Source: an uncultured Clostridia bacterium
Lineage (GTDB): Bacteria; Bacillota; Clostridia; Christensenellales; CAG-138
Length of the DNA: 45,359 nucleotides
Direction: 5' to 3'
Assembly: GCA_944336625.1 (NCBI GenBank)
Contig: CALVLF010000037.1
Location: 1-45,359, forward strand
Shown here in pieces: positions 23,820 to 31,185 of the stretch. How positions within the stretch are numbered: the first letter of the stretch is position 1; every line of letters begins with the position of its first letter. The notes beneath the pieces were generated by a model. That model searched no databases and was not told the origin of the DNA. It saw nothing but the letters and a program-made list of their open reading frames with translations. Both the position numbers and the translations under genes were made by a program.

Positions 23820-24749
23820 ATGCCCAAAAAAGAATCTTTGAAAGAGTTGCTAACGCGCGAGCCGGTTTTAGCCCCCTGCATATTCGATTGTTCCTCTGCG
23901 CGGGCGGCAGAGCTTTCCGGCTTTAAGGCCCTGATGCTCAGCGGAGCGGAGCTTTCCATGTCCATGAACGGCCTGCCGGACATCGGCCTGCTGACCCTGG
24001 ATGAGCTGGCCTGGGCAGTGACCCGCATAAGCGCATCCTCCCCCCTGCCAATGGCTGTGGATATTGAGGATGGATTTGGGCCCAGCACACTGCATGTATA
24101 CCACACCTGCGAACGTATTGCGAAGGCCGGCGCGAGCGCCGTGCTGATGGAGGATGAGGCAGACCCCGGCTTTGCGCGGGAGGTAGTGCAGGACAACCTC
24201 CTTCCCCGCAAGGCATATATGGCAAAACTGAAGGCAGCAAAGGCGGCTCTGGATGGTACCGATTGTATGCTAATCGCCCGGACAAACGTGAGCATCAATA
24301 CGCCAGCAGGGCTGGAAGAGGGAATTGCCCGCTGCCTAGAGGCCCTGGATAACGGGGCGGATATGACGGTCATCATCCGCTTGAATAATATGAAGGACGC
24401 CATTACCGTATCTCAGCGCGTGCCCGGCTGGAAGCTCTTCCCGGATCTGAATCAGAATTACGGCCTGCCCACTTTGACGGCTACGGAGCTTTTCCCCTTA
24501 GGCTATCGGTTCATTACCATGCACTACATGATTAAGGCTGCCATGGCTGGCATGCTGGATTGGGGTGCCCATAATTTTAAAGATCAGAGCAATATTTATT
24601 CAAATGAGCAAAAACCCTTTGGTGTTTATGGACAAAGTGGCATGGGATTTTTCCGCCCGCAGGAATGGTTGAATTTGGAAGGCAGCTTTACCGGTGAAGA
24701 ACCTACAAAGTTCAAGGGCGTTCCCATGCAAAAAAAGCAAAAAGAATAG
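23820..24749 (+). CDS. PEP mutase/isocitrate lyase-superfamily protein, paralog 2
   Basis: A 309-residue tandem paralog of the preceding gene, alignable along nearly its whole length without gaps in the first 80 residues. Shared blocks include APCIFDCSSARAAE (18-31), VDIEDGFG (80-87), MEDEADPGFAR, GTDC, VPGWK and MHYMIKAAMAGML. The catalytic-loop Cys-Gly-His is missing here too. Differences cluster after VDIEDGFG (PSTLHVYHT against GPLNVYRT) and at the C-terminus, which is Lys/Gln-rich here. That suggests related but different substrates, or two subunits of one enzyme. The ATG follows AAGAAGGAG. A cupin gene follows 18 bases after the stop, so all three form one operon. Confidence 0.8.
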   Translation: MPKKESLKELLTREPVLAPCIFDCSSARAAELSGFKALMLSGAELSMSMNGLPDIGLLTLDELAWAVTRISASSPLPMAVDIEDGFGPSTLHVYHTCERIAKAGASAVLMEDEADPGFAREVVQDNLLPRKAYMAKLKAAKAALDGTDCMLIARTNVSINTPAGLEEGIARCLEALDNGADMTVIIRLNNMKDAITVSQRVPGWKLFPDLNQNYGLPTLTATELFPLGYRFITMHYMIKAAMAGMLDWGAHNFKDQSNIYSNEQKPFGVYGQSGMGFFRPQEWLNLEGSFTGEEPTKFKGVPMQKKQKE

Positions 24750-24767
24750 AAAGGAAAGAAAAACGAT

Positions 24768-25118
24768 ATGATCCGCAAAAAAGACGAAATCAACAGGGAA
24801 GACCATGCCAACAAATTCGGCGGCGCCGGATATATCACCGTGCGGAGCCTGCTCACCGGCGAAGAGGAAATGTATGGGAAGGGCCGCTGCTTTGCCCACA
24901 CCACCGTGCACCCCGGCAGCGAGATCGGCTACCACATGCACCATGGGGAATCGGAGACCTATTACTTCCTCAGCGGAATAGCAGAGTTCAATGACAATGG
25001 TGTCATCCGCCAGGTAGGCCCTGGGGATGTAACTTTTACCGGGGACGGGGAAGGCCATGGCGTGAAGAATATCGGCAGCGAGCCGGTGGAAGTTATTGCG
25101 CTGATTCTGTATCATTGA
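24768..25118 (+). CDS. Small cupin-domain protein
   Basis: A 116-residue single cupin. Motif 1 is GYHMHHGESETYYFLSG (about 54-70), giving His-His-Glu metal ligands, and motif 2 is GPGDVTFTGDGEGHGVKN with a further His. Small cupins serve as isomerases, decarboxylases, dioxygenases or plain binding proteins, and the metal site here is complete. Starting 18 bases after the second lyase paralog, it belongs to that operon and probably acts on the same compound, or removes a by-product. A strong terminator follows 38 bases after its stop. The function is not assignable further. Confidence 0.85.
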   Translation: MIRKKDEINREDHANKFGGAGYITVRSLLTGEEEMYGKGRCFAHTTVHPGSEIGYHMHHGESETYYFLSGIAEFNDNGVIRQVGPGDVTFTGDGEGHGVKNIGSEPVEVIALILYH

Positions 25119-25156
25119 TGGCTTTGCCAACCAATTTTAGCCCTAGGGCAGCCTAA

Positions 25157-25197
25157 GGGAAGCCTGCACAGCCATTGTGCGGCTTCCCATTTTTTTT
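25157..25197 (+). terminator. Rho-independent terminator of the lyase/cupin operon
   Basis: GGGAAGCC-T-GCACA pairs with TGTGC-GGCTTCCC (one bulged T) around GCCAT and is followed by A and eight T's. Confidence 0.85.
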
Positions 25198-25570
25198 GGT
25201 ATTTATAGCGCCCCCGGGCTTTTAAAGGGGTATTTGCAGAGCCCGGAAATAGCTGCCGGTTCCCGGAGGCCTAAGCAGGAAACATCCATTCTGCGGGAGG
25301 GCATGTATCGAAGGGCAGCAGTATAGTACCCCCATTATTTAAATCAGAACGGAGGGAAGCACTTTGCCCTGGGGCCGGGCAATCCGGAGCAGCCGAAGTG
25401 TTTTTTATGAAAAAGGGCAGCTTCATAGGGGGGCGATAATCGGCAAATGCGCCGCTGTTATTGCCCCCGTAGCCCAGAAACTATTCCTGCTTGCCCATTG
25501 CCGCTGCATCCATGCGAGGGCGTAAAATGGGCCCCAGAAGAGCCTTATGCTGCCCCTTCCTTTGAACAGG
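25198..25570. other. 373-base gap with one large hairpin
   Basis: No gene seen. A long stem-loop at 25428-25468 joins GGGGGCGATAA to TTATTGCCCCC (10 of 11 pairs), with an inner CGGC/GCCG stem. It lacks a T-run. The region lies between two converging terminators, so any transcript from it would need its own promoter; I found none. Confidence 0.4.
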
Positions 25571-25601
25571 AAAAAGCCGGCGCAAGAAGCGCCGGCTTTT
25601 T
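25571..25601 (-). terminator. Perfect 13-bp hairpin terminator (works on both strands)
   Basis: AAAAAGCCGGCGC (25571-25583) pairs exactly with GCGCCGGCTTTTT (25589-25601) around AAGAA. It lies 17 bases after the stop of the minus-strand LacI gene. Confidence 0.9.
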
Positions 25602-25618
25602 CAACGGGACAGGATGGA

Positions 25619-26605
25619 TCAGGTGCTTTCCCGCTCTTTAATATCGGAAAGGACCATGATGCTGCGGGTGGTTTGCTTGCCGGAAAGGGCGTCGATCAGC
25701 ATGTTGGCCGTAGTCATGCTCATATCCAGGAGTTTATTATCCAGGGAGGTAAGCCGGGGCACGCTGATCTGCGCATACATGGAGTTATCCACGCCAATAA
25801 CGGAAACCTGATCCGGAACCAGTACCCCCAGGTCACGCAGCGCCCGCAGGCCGCTTACTGCCAGAAGATCTACGGAGTAGATGATGCTATCCGTTTCCGG
25901 ATGCTCCTGCATGAGCTGGATGGTGCCGTCATAGCCGCCCTGCACGGAATCCTCCGGGGCCTCATAAATCAGGGGCTCGCTATGCAGATAGCTGCGCACG
26001 CCAATTTCATAACCGAAGAGCTTCAAATCGTTGCTGGGCGTATGAGCATTAAGGAGAAACGCAGGATGCTTTCGTCCCTTCTGCATAAGAAAACGTACGC
26101 AGTTAGTTACGCCGTTCTGCTCATCTGCCATGATGCTGAAAACGTTCGGCAGGTCCATATGGCCGTTGAAAAGGAAGACGGGGGTATTGGGGAGGTGCCG
26201 CTGAATCGCTTCTTCCACCAAGGGGCATTGGAAGGTGGAGCCAATCAGGACGGCTGCCTCCACCCGGCGCTGGCTGAGAATCTGCATATGTTCGGCCTTG
26301 GCAGCATCGTCCGCGCCGGTATTGAAGATGATGCAGCAATATCCCAGGCTGGTCAACTCCCGCTGGATATGGTAAATGCTCTCCGCATGGTAGGCCAGGC
26401 GCACGTCTGCAATCAGAATGCCGATGATTTTCGTGGACTGATTGACCAGGTTCCGGGCGGTAATATTGGGCACGTAATTATGCTCTTCCATATATTTGAG
26501 GACGAGCTGACGCGTCTCCCGGCGCACGCCGCTTTTGTTATTGGCGACGCGGGAAACCGTACTGGGAGAAATATTGAGAGCGTTTGCAATATCATAGATT
26601 GTCAT
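25619..26605 (-). CDS. LacI-family regulator, likely controller of the TGCAATCGAT sites
   Basis: A 328-residue LacI/GalR repressor. I chose the ATG at 26605 because it gives the standard opening TIYDIANALNISPSTVSRV, with the helix-turn-helix at 2-22, followed by hinge PNITARNLVNQS. An in-frame ATG 9 codons upstream lacks a proper ribosome binding site. The ligand domain ends with QVSVIGVDNSMYAQ and a LTSLDNKL segment, as in sugar repressors. It is divergent from the YhcH/cyclase operon, whose promoter carries a TGCAATCGAT-type operator. The same core recurs before panE and the ABC importer. A LacI protein usually reads a CG-centred palindrome of this kind, so this is the best candidate regulator; the link is inferred. 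Confidence 0.9.
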   Translation of the reverse strand: MTIYDIANALNISPSTVSRVANNKSGVRRETRQLVLKYMEEHNYVPNITARNLVNQSTKIIGILIADVRLAYHAESIYHIQRELTSLGYCCIIFNTGADDAAKAEHMQILSQRRVEAAVLIGSTFQCPLVEEAIQRHLPNTPVFLFNGHMDLPNVFSIMADEQNGVTNCVRFLMQKGRKHPAFLLNAHTPSNDLKLFGYEIGVRSYLHSEPLIYEAPEDSVQGGYDGTIQLMQEHPETDSIIYSVDLLAVSGLRALRDLGVLVPDQVSVIGVDNSMYAQISVPRLTSLDNKLLDMSMTTANMLIDALSGKQTTRSIMVLSDIKEREST

Positions 26606-26647
26606 GGAGAACACCATCCTGGATTGGACCAAAGAACTTATGCATAA

Positions 26648-26676
26648 ATTATAATATATTACGCGGAAATAAACAA
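26648..26676 (-). promoter_or_regulatory. Promoter of the minus-strand LacI gene
   Basis: Read on the minus strand: TTGTTT (26676-26671), a 17-base spacer and TATAAT (26653-26648), about 43 bases before the start codon. Confidence 0.55.
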
Positions 26677-26803
26677 GGGCAAACCAGCAATGGATTGAAA
26701 TTCATCCTGGGGCAAGGGCTGAAAAGATATGGCATTAAAAGATTTTTTCGGCAGGGAACATGAGAATGATAGCATATAACCGGGATTTTCGCAGGTTTGG
26801 CAC

Positions 26804-26832
26804 TTGTACTTTTTTTCGGATTGCTCTATAAT
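26804..26832 (+). promoter_or_regulatory. Promoter of the YhcH/cyclase operon
   Basis: TTGTAC (26804-26809), a 17-base spacer and a perfect TATAAT (26827-26832), 65 bases before the YhcH start codon. Confidence 0.75.
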
Positions 26833-26842
26833 AAGAAAAACA

Positions 26843-26856
26843 TGACATCGATTGCA
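26843..26856 (+). promoter_or_regulatory. LacI-type operator, site B
   Basis: TGACATCGATTGCA; its reverse complement begins TGCAATCGAT, the core shared with the sites at 20236, 37582 and 37691. It starts 10 bases after the -10 box, covering the early transcribed region. Confidence 0.65.
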
Positions 26857-26896
26857 AAACAAAACGCTCTGCTGCGCTTATAATGTGGAGGTACCC

Positions 26897-27361
26897 ATGA
26901 TTTTTTCCAGCTTTTCCGCTAAAGATGACCTATCCGCCTATCCCCAAGCCCTTAGAAAAGCCCTGGAGTTTTTGAAAAATACCGATATCCTGGCCCTGGA
27001 GCCCGGGGAATATCCTATTGAAGGCCGGAATATTTACGCCAAGGTCTTTGACCTGACTACCGCCCCCCTGGAGCAGACCCACCCGGAGGTCCATGAAAAA
27101 TACTGCGACGTGCAATACTGGGCAAATGGCCGGGAACGCTTTGGCATCGCCCCGGATTTGGGGGGCAACCGGGTGGTGGAGGAGCGGCCGGAGGAGGACG
27201 TGCGCTTTTACGAGGCGGTCCCCAATGAAAGCTTTATTAAGACGGCCCCTGGGTGCTTCGCCGTATTTTTCCCCTATGACGCCCACCGGCCCGGCGTCTG
27301 CATCGATCAGCCGGAAACCTTCCGCAAGTGCGTGGTTAAGGTTTTGGCCGCTCTGCTTTAA
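26897..27361 (+). CDS. YhcH/YjgK/YiaL-family protein
   Basis: A 154-residue protein of the YhcH/YjgK/YiaL (DUF386, EbgC-like) family, cupin-like beta proteins found in sialic acid, rare-sugar and beta-galactosidase operons. The start is the ATG after GTGGAGGTA. Family landmarks are EGRNIYAKVFDLTT, HPEVHEKYCDVQYWANG with the conserved His and Glu, and the late FFPYDAHRPG metal-site motif with CVVKV. The members are thought to be sugar anomerases or epimerases, but few are proven. Here it leads a two-gene operon with a cyclase-family hydrolase under a LacI-type operator, which suggests a sugar acid or lactone substrate (inference). Confidence 0.85.
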   Translation: MIFSSFSAKDDLSAYPQALRKALEFLKNTDILALEPGEYPIEGRNIYAKVFDLTTAPLEQTHPEVHEKYCDVQYWANGRERFGIAPDLGGNRVVEERPEEDVRFYEAVPNESFIKTAPGCFAVFFPYDAHRPGVCIDQPETFRKCVVKVLAALL

Positions 27362-27412
27362 AACGGTTTCTATTGCAACTTTATAATACAATATAAATGG
27401 AGGAGCAAAACA

Positions 27413-28102
27413 ATGAACCCCGTGTATAAGATGGGCAACCTGCGGATCATCGACCTGACCAAGCCCCTGGACCCGGCTACGGAAAGCCGGCGCTGCCACC
27501 TGATCCGGTATAACACCGGCGGGCCCATCCCGGATTTCCATACCGCCATCGACATTACCAGCCACCTAGGGACCCATGTGGAATGTCCTTACCATCATAA
27601 GGATAACTGGACGGATGTGCAGGGCCTGCCTTTGACTACCTTTATGGGCCGGGCCATCTATGTAAACATCGACTTCAAGGAGGGCTATACCCACATTACC
27701 GCTGCGGATCTGGACCGGGCCTGCGGTGACCGAATCCAGGAAGGGGATATCGTCATCCTGGATAGCCCTTATAAGCTCAAGCCCTTTACCCCCGCCACCA
27801 ATACCGAGGCGGATAAGCGCCTGCTCATCGGCCGGGAGAGCGCAGAGTGGTTTGCCGATAAGAAGGTAAAATGCGTGGGCTTTGGCGATGGCGTATCCAT
27901 TGAAAACTCCAATGAGGATGTTTGCCCCTTCCATGATATTCTCATGGAGAAGGACATCGTCTTCCTGGAGGTTCTGTACAACCTGGAGCTGCTGGAGACG
28001 GATACCTTCTTCATGTCCTATGCACCCCTGCCCATCAAGGGCTTGGATTCCTGCCCCATTCGCGCCTATGCCATCGAGGGCCTGGCGGAGTTCCAGGGAT
28101 AA
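27413..28102 (+). CDS. Cyclase-family metal hydrolase, second copy, variant motif
   Basis: A 229-residue cyclase-family protein. The metal motif reads HLGTHVECPYHH, giving His51, His55, Glu57 and His61; the aspartate normal at the third position (HxGTHxDxPxH) is replaced by glutamate. EGDIVILDSPY and GFGDGVSIEN mark the rest of the fold. It starts 51 bases after the YhcH gene with a GGAGG box and ends before a strong terminator. It shares little beyond the motif with the cyclase at 576-1376. Kynurenine formamidase is one possibility, but with a YhcH partner and LacI control a lactone or cyclic sugar-acid amide is more likely (inference). Confidence 0.85.
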   Translation: MNPVYKMGNLRIIDLTKPLDPATESRRCHLIRYNTGGPIPDFHTAIDITSHLGTHVECPYHHKDNWTDVQGLPLTTFMGRAIYVNIDFKEGYTHITAADLDRACGDRIQEGDIVILDSPYKLKPFTPATNTEADKRLLIGRESAEWFADKKVKCVGFGDGVSIENSNEDVCPFHDILMEKDIVFLEVLYNLELLETDTFFMSYAPLPIKGLDSCPIRAYAIEGLAEFQG

Positions 28103-28159
28103 GGCTTTTTCATCCGTTTCCGCTTTGCCGCGCCTGGGGGTGGCAAATAAGCATCTACA

Positions 28160-28189
28160 AGAAAAGCCCTGCTTCGCCAGGGCTTTTCT
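28160..28189 (+). terminator. Rho-independent terminator of the YhcH/cyclase operon
   Basis: AGAAAAGCCCTG (28160-28171) pairs exactly with CAGGGCTTTTCT (28178-28189); the T-tract is built into the stem. Confidence 0.85.
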
Positions 28190-28778
28190 CGTATCGAAAA
28201 AGTGAATGTTGACCACTGTTTCGAGTTTTTCAGCTTTGGCTTGTTCGTGCCGCACGGCCAGCCAAAGCAGCAAGGAAGCCCTTGCTGCGCAAGGCCTTTC
28301 CCTCGCGCCGCACATGTCGCCGCTCATGATTGGAAGCCGACCGGGGGGAGGGGCGGCGTTTGGCAGCCCGAAGGGCGGCCAAGACAAAGGGGGGCAGGGC
28401 GCAGCCCCGGCCCTGCCTTTGTGTGCGCTTTGCGCCCCCGCCGCCCCGGTTATGTATTTCCACGAACGTTCCTTTTAACCACCGGAAAAGCCGGGGGCCA
28501 TGGCCTACGGCCCCCGGCGGAGCTTAAGAAAAGACGCGTGCACAAGCCATCGTTTCCCGCCAACATATGCGCGCGAATATAGCCGCGCGTTTAGCGCCGC
28601 CCCCGAACCCCCGAAGGTTTTTTAGGCTGGCACAGCCTACCCTTGAGGTCCAAGGGTATTGACATGCCGGCATGTGAAAAACCGGTTTTAGAGATGGCGG
28701 CAGGGGATACACGCCCTTGCGGTTGCATTTTTGCAACTTGCGGGGGCGGCAGGCGGGGTTTGCGGGAAAGCGCCGCGC
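28190..28778. other. 589-base GC-rich gap rich in inverted repeats
   Basis: No protein family is recognisable on either strand, and the several open frames look like GC-driven noise. Besides the palindrome chain at 28623-28689 there are GGCAGGGC/GGCCCTGCC and GGGGGCC/GGCCCCC stems around 28395-28525. Base composition differs from the flanking genes. It may be a structured RNA, an eroded gene or a mobile-element scar. Confidence 0.4.
28623..28689. repeat. Four consecutive perfect palindromes
   Basis: In order: TAGGCTG-GCA-CAGCCTA (28623-28639), ACCCTTG-AGGTC-CAAGGGT (28639-28657), ACATGCCGGCATGT (28662-28675) and AAAACCGGTTTT (28678-28689). Almost every base of the 67 is in a perfect stem. 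This could be a structured RNA or a cluster of protein binding sites. Confidence 0.6.
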
Positions 28779-28817
28779 AAAAAAAGGCCCTTGCCGGCGC
28801 TGCCGGGAAGGGCCTTT
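28779..28817 (-). terminator. Rho-independent terminator of the uxaE-gntR operon
   Basis: On the minus strand a 16-bp stem (AAAGGCCCTTCCCGGC with GCCGGCAAGGGCCTTT, one mismatch, loop AGC) runs into a T-run, seen as the A-run 28779-28785 on the plus strand. Confidence 0.85.
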
Positions 28818-28833
28818 GGCGCTATGCTGGCCT

Positions 28834-29529
28834 TTAATGGGCGAAATAATCCGGGTATTCCCGCATGAGGGTGGGCAGGGCGGAACGATAGCCCTCGGTC
28901 AGGTGCCGGTAGAGCAGGTCATCCATGCCGGCGCTGTTCCGGGTAATGATGGCCTCAAAGAGGGCACAATGATCGTCATACAGGGCCAGCATGGGCTGGC
29001 CTGCCATACGGGTCTGCAGGCGGCGCACCCGGTCATGGTGGGTGGCGATTCGGGTGATGGTATCCCAGGCCCAGGGCTTGCGGGCCGCTAGGTAAATCAA
29101 CTGGTGAAAGGCATTATCCAGCTCTGTAAAATCCTGGTTGCTCCGGGTGTCCAGAAAGAGCTTCTGCTGGGCCAGGTTTTCCCGGATGCGGGTCAGGGCT
29201 GCGCCGTCGGAAGTATACATGGCTTCCTCTACAATAGCCTTTTCGATATTATAACGCAGGAAGATTCCCTCTTCTACATAATCTAGGTTGATTCTGGAAA
29301 CGCAGCTGGAACGCTGGGGATAGACCTCCACCAGCCGGGCATCCTGCAGGGACATGATCGCCTCCCGAACCGGCGTCCTGCTGATGCCCAGCATCTTGGA
29401 AAGTTCCGTATCCTGGAGCTGGGCCCCCGGCTCCAGCTCCAGCGTCATGATGGCCCGGTAAAGGACCCGGTAGGCGTATTGCCGGCCGGTCTCATTCCCG
29501 GCCTTGGAGGGAATGGCGATGTGCTCCAT
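28834..29529 (-). CDS. GntR-family (FadR/FCD-type) regulator of hexuronate genes
   Basis: A 231-residue GntR regulator. The N-terminal winged helix includes LQDTELSKMLGISRTPVREA (about 38-57) and the wing SSCVSRI. The C-terminal all-helical FCD domain has DNAFHQLIYLAA and later His residues suited to the metal/ligand site. It starts 8 bases after the stop of uxaE on the same strand, so both are in one operon. FCD-type GntR proteins such as UxuR and ExuR are the usual hexuronate repressors, with fructuronate or tagaturonate as ligands. Repeated TGATATA elements in the uxaE/uxaC divergent region are candidate binding sites (inference). Confidence 0.9.
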   Translation of the reverse strand: MEHIAIPSKAGNETGRQYAYRVLYRAIMTLELEPGAQLQDTELSKMLGISRTPVREAIMSLQDARLVEVYPQRSSCVSRINLDYVEEGIFLRYNIEKAIVEEAMYTSDGAALTRIRENLAQQKLFLDTRSNQDFTELDNAFHQLIYLAARKPWAWDTITRIATHHDRVRRLQTRMAGQPMLALYDDHCALFEAIITRNSAGMDDLLYRHLTEGYRSALPTLMREYPDYFAH

Positions 29530-29537
29530 GGGGCGCC

Positions 29538-30995
29538 TTATTTGCTGGTCAGATAGGCCAGGTGCCGCCCGATATGGGCCACCAGCCCCTCGTAATATTC
29601 TTCCTCATGCTCTGCCATCAGGGGGAAGAAGGCGCTGGAGAACCAATCCTGGTTCAGCAGTAGGCCGTAGGCAATATGCATGGCTTGCCGGGAGGCAGGG
29701 GCCTGGAGATATTCGGGAAGGTAGGCGTCGCTCTCCAGGTCGATATTGGGAATCTCGCTCGGGTCTGTGGTCACATGGTAGTATTTCAGGGCCTCTTCCC
29801 GGTGCTCCAGGGCGAACTTATGGGCCCGGCGGTAGAGCTGGGGATCCCGGCGGGCCACGACCCGCAAGGCTTCCAGCCAGTTGGTGCCGGCGGTCTTTAC
29901 GTGCACATGGCAGCCGGTGACGCTGCCTACGATATGAAATACGGAGAACTTATCCGAGCCGGAATGCAGGCTCAGCTTATAGCCAAAGTGATCGGCAATC
30001 TGCTGATGGGCCTGGAAATCCCGGTAGAAGGCGTTGATATCCCCCTGATATTCGATACCCTTTTCGAATTCGCCGGAGAAATGGGGCGCCACGCTGACGG
30101 GGCGGACGCCGGCGGCAGCCAGCTCATTGGCTACGATGAAATGCTCCGCGGGGGTGGTGATGGTGCGGGTCTCATCGATGGAAAGCTCGAAATCCACGGG
30201 CCGGCCGGCGGTCTTCTGAATGAACTGCCAGCAGTCTTCCGCATGGCGGATGGCCTTATAGAATACCAGGATGATGCGCTGGAATTCCAGGGGGCAGATC
30301 TTGCCCACCACGGGCAGCTCCTTATCCAGGTACAGCCCTTCGTAATGGCTGCGGATGTCCTGGGGTAGGGCGGCATAGGCCTCCTGGACCTCCGCCTCGC
30401 TATAAGCGGAAGCTTTGATATCGATATGGTCGGAGCAATCCAGGGTGATCATGGAGCAGCCGCTTTCCAGGGCGTACTGGATTTCCTCCTTGGTTTTCAG
30501 ATGGTCGCCGTCGGCCCCATAGCCTCCCTTATACCCCTCCTGGAATACGCCGAAGGCCGCCGCGGCGATCACGTCCCGGAAGGTACGGCCCGTAAGGGTT
30601 AGCTCCCGGATGGACTGCTGGGCAAATACGGGGAATACATCATAGGCGGCGATGGCCCGGATATGGCCAGGGGTAGCCAGGCCCAGCCTGTCCCCCAGAC
30701 CCATGGTAAAAGGATGGCCCTGGTGGCTGACAGGGGCGGTATAGGGGAAGAGCTCCATGAGCAGGGCGGCGTTTTCCACCGTCAGGGGGCAGAATTTAAC
30801 CCCGGCCTTTTCTTCACCGGCAAAGGCGGCTGCCTTTTCGCCCTGCAGGGCCAGGCGCTTTTCACCGCCGGTGCGGACCAGGGCGCAGGCGGTACCCTGG
30901 GCGGAATCCAGAGAGCCCGGATATATGTAGGCATGGGGGTCAGCTGCAAGTATGGCGCTGCCCAGGGGGCAGGCAGGGGAACAGGATGGATTCAT
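29538..30995 (-). CDS. uxaE: Tagaturonate/fructuronate epimerase UxaE
   Basis: A 485-residue protein that I recognise as the UxaE-type hexuronate epimerase, known from Thermotoga and many Clostridia. It interconverts D-tagaturonate and D-fructuronate, so galacturonate can use the glucuronate branch without tagaturonate reductase and altronate dehydratase. Notable blocks are GLGDRLGLATPGHIRAIA, GADGDHLKT, DFELSIDET, LAAAGVRPVSVAPHFSGEF and LSLHSGSDKFSVF. The Asp, His and Glu residues in these blocks fit a TIM-barrel metal enzyme. The ATG follows TAGGAGG. It lies back to back with uxaC, 190 bases apart, and is followed by its GntR regulator. Confidence 0.9.
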   Translation of the reverse strand: MNPSCSPACPLGSAILAADPHAYIYPGSLDSAQGTACALVRTGGEKRLALQGEKAAAFAGEEKAGVKFCPLTVENAALLMELFPYTAPVSHQGHPFTMGLGDRLGLATPGHIRAIAAYDVFPVFAQQSIRELTLTGRTFRDVIAAAAFGVFQEGYKGGYGADGDHLKTKEEIQYALESGCSMITLDCSDHIDIKASAYSEAEVQEAYAALPQDIRSHYEGLYLDKELPVVGKICPLEFQRIILVFYKAIRHAEDCWQFIQKTAGRPVDFELSIDETRTITTPAEHFIVANELAAAGVRPVSVAPHFSGEFEKGIEYQGDINAFYRDFQAHQQIADHFGYKLSLHSGSDKFSVFHIVGSVTGCHVHVKTAGTNWLEALRVVARRDPQLYRRAHKFALEHREEALKYYHVTTDPSEIPNIDLESDAYLPEYLQAPASRQAMHIAYGLLLNQDWFSSAFFPLMAEHEEEYYEGLVAHIGRHLAYLTSK

Positions 30996-31030
30996 AGCGT
31001 ATAACCTCCTAAGGTGGATGCTTTCCTTAA

Positions 31031-31059
31031 ACTATATCACGAAATCTGCCAGAGGTGAA
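31031..31059 (-). promoter_or_regulatory. Promoter of the uxaE-gntR operon
   Basis: Read on the minus strand: TTCACC (31059-31054), a 17-base spacer and TATAGT (31036-31031), 35 bases before the uxaE start codon. Confidence 0.55.
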
Positions 31060-31068
31060 GGTGATATA
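31033..31068. promoter_or_regulatory. TGATATA-type inverted repeat, candidate GntR operator
   Basis: TATATCAC (31033-31040) and GTGATATA (31061-31068) are exact reverse complements and bracket the uxaE promoter. A third copy, TGATATAT (31138-31145), overlaps the -10 box of the divergent uxaC promoter, so one regulator could control both directions. Confidence 0.5.
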
Positions 31069-31117
31069 TCAGTTTTGCTAGATAAAATTCTTATACCACA
31101 AAAATATGGAGATACAC

Positions 31118-31146
31118 TTGATAATATGAGATGCAGATGATATATT
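31118..31146 (+). promoter_or_regulatory. Promoter of the uxaC operon
   Basis: TTGATA (31118-31123), a 17-base spacer and TATATT (31141-31146), 39 bases before the uxaC start. Confidence 0.65.
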
Positions 31147-31185
31147 AAACATAATTACATTAATTAGAAGGATAGGAGCATGCTT

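Noticed and set aside
28202..28582. Several 60-126-codon open frames in the GC-rich gap after the second cyclase
   Set aside because: Overlapping frames on both strands, all Pro/Gly/Arg-rich, with no ribosome binding site or known domain; best explained by base composition.
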